The notes beneath the pieces are model-generated. The model was not told the DNA's origin. It was given only the letters and a program-made list of their open reading frames with translations, and did not search any database. A program made the position numbers and the translations under genes. Positions 44,995 to 53,043 of a stretch of 64,000 nt of DNA are shown here, piece by piece. Every line of letters begins with the position of its first letter. Position 1 is the stretch's first letter. The DNA comes from an uncultured Oscillospiraceae bacterium. Lineage in GTDB: Bacteria > Bacillota > Clostridia > Oscillospirales > Acutalibacteraceae. The stretch spans positions 1 to 64,000 of the forward strand of contig UQGM01000002.1 in the NCBI GenBank assembly GCA_900540535.1, read 5' to 3'.

Positions 44995-46008
44995 TTATTT
45001 TGTATATGCGAATTTAAGATTCTCTTCGCTCATTTCGATTTCCTTGTTGCAGGCAATCCATGTAGATCTTTCCTGCATACTTTGTCCGCCATGTGATGTG
45101 TTAATTCCGCCGTGGTCGGTGGCAATAACAATAAGCCAATCCTCAGTGTCGTAGGTGCTGCGGTTCATAATAGTGTCAAGAACTTCCGCACCAAATCTGT
45201 CTGCGTCCTTAGTCGCTGTTATGTAAGCTTCGTTCTGATTGCCGAATCCTGTATCATGGCCTGCATGATCAGTATGTTCAAAGGTAAAGAAAACTACATC
45301 GGGATCTTCAAGGGAGGTTTTGTTTGCACCTTCAGGCTTTGCGACATATTTAAGCACCTGATAAAGTGTAGCTTCATCATCAATCTGATGAGTATATGTT
45401 ATTGGAAGATTGTTCTCGATTGCATATACAGTATCATTAAAATAAGTTTTGTTGGTATGTTCACGCCATGAAGTGGTAAATGATGCAGATTTTCCTTGTT
45501 CAGCAAGTTTGGTAAGGAAAGTTTTAACTGATGCATCCTTATAAAGACCGTTGTCAACAATACCGTTATAGTCGCCCCAGCCGCCGGTAAGCATCGCACT
45601 CCAGCCGGGAGCAGTCGATGTTGCCTGTTCGTTTACGCCCTTTACTCCGCCGGCAAAAGCGTAATAAAGTCCGCCCATGTCCTTAACACGCATTACAGCG
45701 CTGTCAGCGTTATCTTTAATGTTGTTTAATCCGTCTACACGGTAGCCGTCATAACCGATGAAAATTGCCTTTTTAACTGTTTTTCCTTCAGGCAGGGGAG
45801 CAGCAAAATGGTCCATAATGAGCTTGTGGATAATTGTCTGAGGCAGTGACTGCTCATATGTATTGTCAAAAATGGACATTGACTTAATTGCCTCAATATA
45901 CTCGTCATCATTCATTTTTTCTTTTTTGCCGCAGGCACCAAATGAAAAAAGTACTGCCAGTACCAACAGTACAGCTACTGCACGTAATGCTATTTTTTTA
46001 ACTTTCAT
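44995..46008 (-). CDS. Lipoprotein of the alkaline phosphatase/phosphodiesterase superfamily
   Basis: 337 residues from the ATG at 46008, which has AAAGGAGAG upstream. The signal peptide ends in a lipobox (FGAC, Cys26), so the mature protein is anchored outside the membrane. Alkaline-phosphatase-superfamily metal sites are visible: first Asp near residue 87 (IGYDGYRVDG), a Thr/Ser nucleophile region TSTAPGWSAMLTG, TDHAGHDTG and ATDHGGINTSHGG. Nucleotide pyrophosphatase, sulfatase or phosphodiesterase are all possible. It lies downstream of the LytTR-controlled ABC exporters but has its own promoter with an inverted repeat (46038-46108). Confidence 0.82.
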   Translation of the reverse strand: MKVKKIALRAVAVLLVLAVLFSFGACGKKEKMNDDEYIEAIKSMSIFDNTYEQSLPQTIIHKLIMDHFAAPLPEGKTVKKAIFIGYDGYRVDGLNNIKDNADSAVMRVKDMGGLYYAFAGGVKGVNEQATSTAPGWSAMLTGGWGDYNGIVDNGLYKDASVKTFLTKLAEQGKSASFTTSWREHTNKTYFNDTVYAIENNLPITYTHQIDDEATLYQVLKYVAKPEGANKTSLEDPDVVFFTFEHTDHAGHDTGFGNQNEAYITATKDADRFGAEVLDTIMNRSTYDTEDWLIVIATDHGGINTSHGGQSMQERSTWIACNKEIEMSEENLKFAYTK

Positions 46009-46037
46009 ATATTTCTCTCCTTTTGTAAATTGATTAA

Positions 46038-46108
46038 ATAATATCATAAAATAATTAAGTGCACAATTGTGAAACAAGCAAATAAAAGCTCATCTCAATT
46101 GTGCACTT
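46038..46108 (-). promoter_or_regulatory. Promoter with 13-bp inverted repeat upstream of the phosphatase gene
   Basis: On the minus strand -35 TTGTGC (46066-46061), 17 bp, -10 TATTAT (46043-46038) with TG one base upstream. A perfect inverted repeat, AAGTGCACAATTG (46057-46069) and CAATTGTGCACTT (46096-46108), has one arm covering the -35 and the other about 30 bp upstream. As DNA it looks like a looping or paired operator; as RNA from the ABC genes it could form a terminator-like hairpin. Confidence 0.6.
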
Positions 46109-46132
46109 TGCAAATAAATTATCTGTGTTAAA

Positions 46133-47983
46133 TTACACCTGTGAAACGTAATACTTAGCCTGCGATGTCCAAAGGCGATAATACTTTCCTGTTTCGTCAC
46201 TGAGCAGCTCATCGTGTGAACCAAACTGGACAATCTGACCTTTATCAAAAACCATGATTTTATCACAGAATCGGCAGGAGGAAAGGCGATGTGATATATA
46301 AATGGCAGTCTTTCCTTTGGTAAATCCGTTAAAGCGGCTGTATATTTCAAATTCTGATATTGGGTCAAGTGCGGCAGTAGGTTCATCGAGAACTACAAAG
46401 GGAGCATCACGATAAAGCGCACGGGCGATAGCAATTTTCTGCGCTTCACCACCTGAAATTTCGACTCCGTTGTCATCAAGCTTTTTGTAAAGTACTGTTT
46501 CTTCTTTTTTATCAAATTCCTTTACTCTGTCGGCAATTCCGGCCTCTTCAAGACATTGCCAAAGCTTTTCTTTATCATATTCTATTGAGGTGCTGACGTT
46601 CTGCGAAAGGGGAACGGCAAAAAGCGAAAAATCCTGAAAAACTACGGAGAAAATAGACATATACTCCTGTATATTATATTTTTTGATATTTATTCCATTG
46701 AGGAGTATTTCTCCCTCTGTCGGGTCATAAAGACGGCAGAGAAGCTTGATAAATGTACTTTTACCTGAACCGTTAGCACCTACAAACGCAAGATGTTCAC
46801 CTACTTTGAATTTCATTGATACATTTCTGAGTGCGTAGGAGTCAGAACCGGAATATTTAAAGCTGACATTTCTGAATTCGATTTCATAATCGTTATCGGT
46901 TCTTTTTTCAACGGGGAGAGTACCGAAATATCTGTCTGAATCATATTCCTTTATTCTTTTCAAATAGCTTATATTTTTCGCCCATGTTGTGGTCATCATG
47001 GGAATCAAAGAAAGCTGTGTTATGGCAGGAATAAGTACAGGAATAATACCTACGATAGCTACAACATTATCAGCGGTAAATGAACCGCTGTATGCTCTCA
47101 GAGCAATATATCCGTAGAAAATTCCTATGAGCAATGCCTGAAATACAGAAAGTAGCAAGTTATAATTCTTCACTTCGTTTATTTCGGTAAGACTTAATTC
47201 CTTTTCCTCATCTAAATATCTTTGATGCTCATGCTCTATGAAACTTTCAGCGTTATAAACCCTTATATCTTTTGCATTTTTATAATTTTCAGAGAAAACA
47301 AACCAATATTTAAACAATCCATAAGTTCTATACATACTGTCCATATGCGACGCTGCAATCTTTGAGAGCTTATTCCCGGTAATTATCATTGCGACTGCAC
47401 AGAGCATAAAAAGCAGAAGCGTTAAAACTGCTGCGAGCCATGAGGTAGCAAAATGGCTGCTATCGAAAGTCAAAATTTTACTTATGGTCGGAATAATTAT
47501 TATAAGTGAATATACTAAACCGAAAATTCCATTCAAAACTTCCGATAAACCATAGTAGATGTAAACACCGATTGCGCCGCCATTATTGTTCATAACAACG
47601 TTATATGATTTTAATAGATCTTGAAATGCTGAATTTTCAAGTAATGCATAATCTTTTTTTGTCACTATTTCAGAAAAGAACTTTTGCTCGTAAGAACGTA
47701 TTAGATTAAAATTGTTTGAGTGTATTTCAGCAATAAATTTCTGTAAGTATGAAAAGATAAATACTGTCAAAACAGAAACAACGGCATAAATAGCAATTTC
47801 TTTTGGAGGGTTACCAGAAGAAATTTGAGCAGTTATCTGAGCGGAAAACCATACAGCAATAATTACAGACAGATGATTTAGCATAGCGTTCAGAATAAGT
47901 ATTGGTACAAAGCTTTTAGAAACGGATTTTGAAATTTCCATAGCAAAGCGAAAAGTTTCAAAATTTTCTTTCATTTGTTTCAT
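46133..47983 (-). CDS. ABC exporter half-transporter (membrane and ATPase domains), second of pair
   Basis: 616 residues: type IV exporter membrane domain with six helices (about 1-330), then an ATPase with Walker A GANGSGKST, Q-loop VFQDFS, signature ISGGEAQK, Walker B VVLDEPTAALDP and switch His in ISHRLSS. The full set of catalytic residues is present. The ATG at 47983 has GGAGGTG upstream, inside the end of the previous gene (4-bp overlap), so the two are coupled and likely form a heterodimer. Substrate unknown: peptide, lipid or drug. The LytTR/GHKL genes upstream suggest a signal- or stress-induced exporter. Confidence 0.88.
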   Translation of the reverse strand: MKQMKENFETFRFAMEISKSVSKSFVPILILNAMLNHLSVIIAVWFSAQITAQISSGNPPKEIAIYAVVSVLTVFIFSYLQKFIAEIHSNNFNLIRSYEQKFFSEIVTKKDYALLENSAFQDLLKSYNVVMNNNGGAIGVYIYYGLSEVLNGIFGLVYSLIIIIPTISKILTFDSSHFATSWLAAVLTLLLFMLCAVAMIITGNKLSKIAASHMDSMYRTYGLFKYWFVFSENYKNAKDIRVYNAESFIEHEHQRYLDEEKELSLTEINEVKNYNLLLSVFQALLIGIFYGYIALRAYSGSFTADNVVAIVGIIPVLIPAITQLSLIPMMTTTWAKNISYLKRIKEYDSDRYFGTLPVEKRTDNDYEIEFRNVSFKYSGSDSYALRNVSMKFKVGEHLAFVGANGSGKSTFIKLLCRLYDPTEGEILLNGINIKKYNIQEYMSIFSVVFQDFSLFAVPLSQNVSTSIEYDKEKLWQCLEEAGIADRVKEFDKKEETVLYKKLDDNGVEISGGEAQKIAIARALYRDAPFVVLDEPTAALDPISEFEIYSRFNGFTKGKTAIYISHRLSSCRFCDKIMVFDKGQIVQFGSHDELLSDETGKYYRLWTSQAKYYVSQV

Positions 47984-49806
47984 AAAACTTCACCTCCGCT
48001 TATTTCTTCATTATAGTAATAGCTTTGCATATAATACATTTTATAATAGTCGCCTTTTCTCTCCATAAGTTCTTTATGTGTTCCTGTTTCGGTAATTTCG
48101 CCGTCTTTTATAAAAATTACCTTATCGCAAAAAGCAGTGCTTGCAAGGCGGTGAGAAATATAAAACGAAGTTCTTCCCTTGGTGATTTCACTGTATTTAG
48201 TATAAATATCATTTTCAGCAATGGGGTCGAGGGCAGCGGTAGGCTCGTCAAGAATCATAATAGGAGCTTCTTTATATATTGCACGGGCAAGGAGTAACTT
48301 TTGAGTTTCACCGCCGGAAAGTTCTACGGCATCAGGATAAAGGTCTTTATGCAGTCTTGTATTTACACCGCCGGGAAGAGATTCTATTTTTTCGCTTAAG
48401 TCTGCAAATTCAATAACTCTGTTCAGTTTATCTTTGTCAACGTCTTCACATAATGCAATGTTCTTTTCAATAGATGCCGGCAAAGTGAAGATATCCTGAA
48501 ATACTGCTGAAAAAAGTTTGCAGCGCTCCTTTTTATTTAAACTGCTTGCATCTTTTCCGTTAATAAGGATTTTTCCCTTTGTTGGATTATAAAATCCTAA
48601 CAGCAGCTTCATAGCGGTTGTTTTACCCGCTCCGTTCATACCGACAATAGCCACCTTTTCGCCTGCTGAGGCTTTAAAATTAAAATCTTTTATTACATCT
48701 GTCTTTCCGTTATAACTAAAGCTGACGTTTTGAAACTCTATTTCACATTTAGATGGAACTTCTTTTATAATTTCAACTGCCTTTTCATCATCTTCCAAAT
48801 CAAGATATTTTCTGAAATCATCACAGTAAAGATGTGAACGGTAAATCACATTAATATCGTTGGATATTGCTGTTATCCAGTTTGCAGCTCCTGTTATTAC
48901 AGAATAATAAAAAGCAAAATCACCGGCAGACAGTTTTTCGTGTGAGTAAAGGTATATTAATACTCCGAAAACTGCTCCGTCCCGAAGAAATATAAGAAGT
49001 GCTGCCGCAAAATTCAGAAAATTCTTTTTTTTCGTATACTGCTTGAGGAACGTTTTTTTATCATAAATAAGTATGTCTATTAAAGGAGAAAACCATGAAA
49101 CGATATTAAAAATTCTCATATCTTTTGCCGGCTTTGGATTTGAGGATTCTCTTGAAAGATAATATGTTTTCATTGTATTGGAATCCAAGTCACGCAAAAC
49201 CTTAATATCATTTTCTGTCAAAGCTAAGCCGATAAATAAATTTATAATTCCTGCTATAAGAGTTATTACGATAATAAGCGGATCTGCCAGAGCAATTATG
49301 GCCATAAAAGCCGAAACTCCTGAAAAAGTTATAATTACTTGACAGCAGCTGCTCATTATTATAGCTGCTCCATCCACTGAATTTCCAAACATGCGTTCGG
49401 CTTTTAATAAAATTTTGTGTTTTTCATAATTTTCAAGATTTTCATAATCTGTTGAAAGATTTTTTGCCAAAAATCTATTTTCACAATAGTCAAACCTTAA
49501 ACGGTTTGAAAAGAAATAAAAATAGATTTCATAGTATTTCTGCATTGCACCAAAAATAATGTTCAGCACTGCAAAAGCTAAAACAGCGGTAACGAGAACT
49601 TCCGGCGAAACATTGCCGGTTATGGTATCCACAAGTACTTTAAACATTACCGTAGCTGCAAGAGGGGAGAGGATACTGGGAATTATCTTACAGAGCATTG
49701 TTCTGTAAACCTTACCGCCGTAGTCACGGTTTTCCTGTCTGAGCATATCAAGACAGTATTTTGTGTTCTGCCAAAAGGTATATTTAGTCTTTTCTTTTTC
49801 TTTCAA
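47980..49806 (-). CDS. ABC exporter half-transporter (membrane and ATPase domains), first of pair
   Basis: About 608 residues. N-terminal cytosolic segment, six membrane helices, then Walker A GMNGAGKTT, Q-loop VFQDIFT, signature LSGGETQK, Walker B MILDEPTAALDP and switch His in ISHRLAS. Both half-transporters keep canonical ATPase sites, unlike many asymmetric heterodimers. The start is probably TTG at 49806, because GGAAGGTG ends 6 bases before it; a GTG at 49815 overlaps that site. It lies 91 bp behind the kinase gene, and this gap contains a LytTR direct repeat and a promoter. Confidence 0.87.
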   Translation of the reverse strand: MKEKEKTKYTFWQNTKYCLDMLRQENRDYGGKVYRTMLCKIIPSILSPLAATVMFKVLVDTITGNVSPEVLVTAVLAFAVLNIIFGAMQKYYEIYFYFFSNRLRFDYCENRFLAKNLSTDYENLENYEKHKILLKAERMFGNSVDGAAIIMSSCCQVIITFSGVSAFMAIIALADPLIIVITLIAGIINLFIGLALTENDIKVLRDLDSNTMKTYYLSRESSNPKPAKDMRIFNIVSWFSPLIDILIYDKKTFLKQYTKKKNFLNFAAALLIFLRDGAVFGVLIYLYSHEKLSAGDFAFYYSVITGAANWITAISNDINVIYRSHLYCDDFRKYLDLEDDEKAVEIIKEVPSKCEIEFQNVSFSYNGKTDVIKDFNFKASAGEKVAIVGMNGAGKTTAMKLLLGFYNPTKGKILINGKDASSLNKKERCKLFSAVFQDIFTLPASIEKNIALCEDVDKDKLNRVIEFADLSEKIESLPGGVNTRLHKDLYPDAVELSGGETQKLLLARAIYKEAPIMILDEPTAALDPIAENDIYTKYSEITKGRTSFYISHRLASTAFCDKVIFIKDGEITETGTHKELMERKGDYYKMYYMQSYYYNEEISGGEVL

Positions 49807-49829
49807 GGTGCTCACCTTCCTTCACGTGA

Positions 49830-49835
49830 ACTATA
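49830..49835 (-). promoter_or_regulatory. Extended -10 of the ABC exporter promoter
   Basis: On the minus strand TGGTATAGT gives TG-N-TATAGT. At 17 bp upstream the -35 position reads TACTTT, a very poor match, as expected for an activator-dependent promoter. The two LytTR half-sites lie about 32 bp upstream of the -10. Confidence 0.55.
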
Positions 49836-49867
49836 CCATAAAATGCATTTAAAAAGTAAAAATGTGC

Positions 49868-49897
49868 ACGAACGGTATCTATTCGTGCACGAACGGT
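49868..49897 (-). promoter_or_regulatory. LytTR-regulator binding site (two direct repeats)
   Basis: On the minus strand ACCGTTCGT occurs at 49897-49889 and again at 49876-49868: start-to-start 21 bp, 12 bp between copies. Each copy fits the LytTR half-site pattern [TA][AC][CA]GTTN[AG][TG] at all positions. The identity extends to 13 bp (ACCGTTCGTGCAC). The first copy overlaps the last base of the kinase stop codon. The response regulator at 50619-51332 is the obvious ligand. Confidence 0.75.
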
Positions 49898-50619
49898 CAA
49901 AGTGGGAGCATAACTTCCGTTGCAAAGACATCTTTTTCATCCTGACGGTTGACATATCCAGAATATTTTGCGGCAATTGAGTCTATTCTTTTTAAACCAT
50001 ATCCGTGGCTTTTTCCTTTTGTAGAAAAATACTCTTTGCCGGATTTCTTGAGTTTTCCGCCTACGGAATTTGTAACGGAAATATAAAGCTGTCCTTTAAA
50101 TACTCCTATGTATATTCTTATAAATCTGTCTTCTTCATTTTCAATCTGCATTACCGATTCAATAGCGTTATCTATAAGATTACCGATTACAGCACATAAA
50201 TCGGTTTCAGTAACTGTCAGTGTGGCCGGAACATGTGCGTCCGCCTTGATATTTATTCCTTTGCCTTTCGCAGAAACAAGCTTACTGTTAAGTATAGCGT
50301 CAATCATCACGTTACCAGTTTTAAGGACAGTATCAATTTCCATTAAATCTGCATTGAGAGTTTTAAGGTAATTGTCAAGTAAATCATATTCTTTCATCTG
50401 CAAATGCGCTTTCATAGTCTGAATATGATTTTTATAGTCATGCCTCCATCCTCGCACCTGACGGTACATACTCTCAACTTCTTCATAATGCTGTTTTAAA
50501 AGTGCGTTTTGGTAATCCTCAAGTTTCTTATCGGTGTAGTATTTAATCATAAATCTTACAGTAAAAAAAATCAAAATAAGAAACAATACTGCCGCACAGA
50601 CAATTATAAATATCTTCAT
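49897..50619 (-). CDS. GHKL-domain sensor histidine kinase, short form
   Basis: 240 residues. A single N-terminal membrane helix (about 2-24), a helical linker, the phosphoacceptor region RHDYKNHIQ (AgrC/GHKL-type H-box), then the ATPase domain with N-box GNLIDNAIESV and G-box GYGLKRI. There is no multi-helix sensor domain as in AgrC and no extracellular loop of any size, so signal detection must be within the membrane, cytosolic, or through a partner such as the ABC proteins (inference). It starts on the A of the regulator stop (TAATG). Confidence 0.87.
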   Translation of the reverse strand: MKIFIIVCAAVLFLILIFFTVRFMIKYYTDKKLEDYQNALLKQHYEEVESMYRQVRGWRHDYKNHIQTMKAHLQMKEYDLLDNYLKTLNADLMEIDTVLKTGNVMIDAILNSKLVSAKGKGINIKADAHVPATLTVTETDLCAVIGNLIDNAIESVMQIENEEDRFIRIYIGVFKGQLYISVTNSVGGKLKKSGKEYFSTKGKSHGYGLKRIDSIAAKYSGYVNRQDEKDVFATEVMLPL

Positions 50620-51332
50620 TATATCTTCCCCTTATAGTAAGAAATAAAAGAATCATTTACATCGTTATACATTCTGCGGCTTATGGGAACTGTTTTGCCG
50701 CTATCCAAGAGAACTTCGTATTTTTTAATTAGTTTTACGCATTTTAAATTTATTCCATATGAACGGTGACATTTGACAAATTTATCCGCAGAAAACTTTG
50801 CCATAACCGCATTCATGCCGCTTTGTACTTCCAGAGCTCCGCTTTCAGTATAAACAGATGTACTGTGAGAAAACGCCTCAAGATATTCTATTTCATCCTC
50901 ATAGATAGCTATTGTTTCTCCGTCAATTTCCAAAACGATCTTTTTATTATCAGAAGTATTATTTCTATCAGAAGCCGCTGAAAGAGCATCAAAAAGTCTG
51001 TTTTCATCAATAGGTTTTAAAAGATAATTGATGGCGTACACATTATAACCTTCACCTATGAAATCGGATATACCGGTAACGAATATAATACTGATTTTAT
51101 CATTCAGTTTTCTAAGTTCTTTCGCAAGTTCCATACCATTCTGTCCCGACATTTGTATATCGAGTACAGCAATATCAAATCGGTTTTTGCCGTATTCAAA
51201 CCAAAATTCTTCCGCACTTTCAAAAAAACTGAGAACACATGGTTTATTCATTGTATCGGACCATTTTTTAATAACATCGCTAAGATATTCGAGCTGACTT
51301 TTTTCATCATCACAAACAGCTATATTAATCAT
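50619..51332 (-). CDS. LytTR-family response regulator
   Basis: 237 residues: receiver domain with Asp8-Asp9, phosphoacceptor Asp58 (VLDIQMSGQNG), Thr/Lys switch (FVTG ... LLKP), and a C-terminal LytTR DNA-binding domain (about 130-235; EIEYLEAFSHST, KFVKCHRSYGINL, VPISRR). GGAGG lies about 14 bases before the ATG. First gene of the minus-strand cassette, divergent from the V-ATPase operon across 294 bp. A LytTR target site is present downstream before the ABC genes. Confidence 0.93.
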   Translation of the reverse strand: MINIAVCDDEKSQLEYLSDVIKKWSDTMNKPCVLSFFESAEEFWFEYGKNRFDIAVLDIQMSGQNGMELAKELRKLNDKISIIFVTGISDFIGEGYNVYAINYLLKPIDENRLFDALSAASDRNNTSDNKKIVLEIDGETIAIYEDEIEYLEAFSHSTSVYTESGALEVQSGMNAVMAKFSADKFVKCHRSYGINLKCVKLIKKYEVLLDSGKTVPISRRMYNDVNDSFISYYKGKI

Positions 51333-51555
51333 TATATTACTTTACAACCTCCGAAAACTTTATAAACATCTATTACATTATAGAAATATTAAGCTAATAT
51401 TTTTAATAATTATTTATTTTAACATAAAACAATCCGTTATGCCATAGGAATATCTGTTCAGAAAACATATTCAAATTTCTCAAACTGAAAATTTAACCTT
51501 TAAAAATTGACAGTTTATTGTTTTTTTATAACGTTCTTATTCATTATTTTGACTA

Positions 51556-51583
51556 TTGTTTTTTGCGTTTATGGTGTTATAAT
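51556..51583 (+). promoter_or_regulatory. Sigma-A promoter of the V-ATPase operon
   Basis: TTGTTT (51556-51561), 16 bp, TATAAT (51578-51583) with TG one base upstream of the -10. The leader to the first ATG is about 36 nt with GAGGTGG. The rest of 51333-51626 is AT-rich and without genes. Confidence 0.65.
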
Positions 51584-51626
51584 TAATGACAGATTTTAAG
51601 TCTTGCTTTTATTGTGAGGTGGAATT

Positions 51627-51938
51627 ATGGATGATATGCTCAAGGTATTAATGGATATGGATGCGGCCGCAAGAGAACGCACCGATGAAGTTAAGGCCAT
51701 GAAAGATAATAATCAAAGCAAGCTTGCTGCACAAAAATCAGAAATAATTGAGAAAAAGATGAAGCAAGCGCAATCACAGGCAGATAAATTTGCCGGTGAA
51801 TTAGCTGAAGAAACCGAAAAGCGCATTGAAGAAATTAAAATCAAAAGCGAAAAATCACTTTCGGATATGGAAAAGCTTGCCGATGAAAGTCGAAAAAAAT
51901 GGGTTGACGAAATAGTTGCAAGAGCTTTGAGCAATTAA
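51627..51938 (+). CDS. V-type ATPase peripheral stalk subunit (G/H-like)
   Basis: 103 residues, almost entirely a charged coiled coil (KMKQAQSQADKFAGELAEE...), matching the small stalk subunit that pairs with subunit E in bacterial V/A-type ATPases (NtpF in Enterococcus). Identity rests on the coiled coil and on being first in the operon. GAGGTGG precedes the ATG at 51627. Subunit C follows after 36 bp. Confidence 0.75.
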   Translation: MDDMLKVLMDMDAAARERTDEVKAMKDNNQSKLAAQKSEIIEKKMKQAQSQADKFAGELAEETEKRIEEIKIKSEKSLSDMEKLADESRKKWVDEIVARALSN

Positions 51939-51974
51939 TTTCTTTAATAATTGAGAAAGGAAGGTGAGTTCCTT

Positions 51975-53024
51975 ATGCTTTCAAAGTTTGCAGCTAACTC
52001 CATTATGGCAAAAGCCCATGCTTTATACGGGCGCAAGCTGACATCAAAGAATTACAGTGATTTGCTTGCATGTAAAAGCGTAGGGGAAGCGGCTTCTTAC
52101 TTAAAAACACGTACAGCTTATGCTGAGGTTATGGAAAACTGTGCTGCAGCTTCTCTTCACAGAACACAGCTGGAAACCATATTAAAACAAAGGGTATTTA
52201 ATCAGTGCATATCACTTTGTAGATATGAGATGTCCATAGGTCAGGACTTTTATAAGTATTTTATGATTCAAGGGGATATCGAGCAGATAATAACCTGTCT
52301 GCGTTTGCTTTCCACTTCTGATCCTAATGATTATCTTATGATTGTACCTGATTTCTTTAATCAGCATACAGAAATCGATTTGTACGCACTTGCATCCGCA
52401 AAGAACATGAAAGGTGTTCTGGAAGCTCTCAATGGGTCTCCATACAGGGCGGTAATAGAACCTTATTTTACGGAAGATATAGACAATATCAGCATAACAC
52501 AAATCGAAACTGCACTGGAAGAGTATATGTATTCAGAAATAGAAAAGCTTATAGTTTCTTCTTTCCCGAAAAAAACCGGTGAAGAGATTATGGACTTTTT
52601 CAAAGCACGAGCCGATTTATTATACATTGTACGGTTGTACCGTATAAAAAAGTTTTACAAAAACAATGATAATATCTTTTGGGCAATGCATGCTGAACAC
52701 AAATATTCTTTACTCAGCAAAAGAGTACTGGATGAAATGAAAAACGCTAAAACCTGTGATGAGCTTATGGCTGTTGTAGACAAAAGCTTGTACGGCAGCG
52801 ATTTCAGACGTTTTGAATTTAAATATATTGAAGATTGCGTACAGCGTGTAGCGTTTTATCGCAGCCTGCGCAATTTCCGATATTCAACAAATCCTTATCT
52901 TATCATGCTCTGTTACGTCTATTTGGCGGAAACCGAACTGGATAACGTTATTCACATTATAGAAGGTATACGTTACGATGTTCCAAGAGAAGAAATAGCC
53001 TCTCTTCTTGTCGGAGCTGATTGA
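51975..53024 (+). CDS. ntpC: V-type ATPase subunit C (central stalk socket, d-like)
   Basis: 349 residues of the V-ATPase d/AC39 family: it links the rotor shaft to the c-ring. Family features are an N-terminal MAKAHALYGRKLTSKNYSDLLACKSV block and C-terminal RYSTNPYLIMLCYVYLAETELDNVIHIIEG. The ATG at 51975 is favoured by GGAAGGTGAG upstream; the in-frame TTG at 51951 precedes that site. In Enterococcus the gene comes after ntpE; here it precedes subunit I. Confidence 0.88.
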   Translation: MLSKFAANSIMAKAHALYGRKLTSKNYSDLLACKSVGEAASYLKTRTAYAEVMENCAAASLHRTQLETILKQRVFNQCISLCRYEMSIGQDFYKYFMIQGDIEQIITCLRLLSTSDPNDYLMIVPDFFNQHTEIDLYALASAKNMKGVLEALNGSPYRAVIEPYFTEDIDNISITQIETALEEYMYSEIEKLIVSSFPKKTGEEIMDFFKARADLLYIVRLYRIKKFYKNNDNIFWAMHAEHKYSLLSKRVLDEMKNAKTCDELMAVVDKSLYGSDFRRFEFKYIEDCVQRVAFYRSLRNFRYSTNPYLIMLCYVYLAETELDNVIHIIEGIRYDVPREEIASLLVGAD

Positions 53025-53043
53025 CATGTTAGGGGGTTAAATT

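Noticed and set aside
51333..51626. Small signal-peptide gene beside the LytTR regulator
   Set aside because: I looked on both strands for a short ORF with ribosome binding site and a leader or double-glycine motif; the 294-bp gap is AT-rich with frequent stops.
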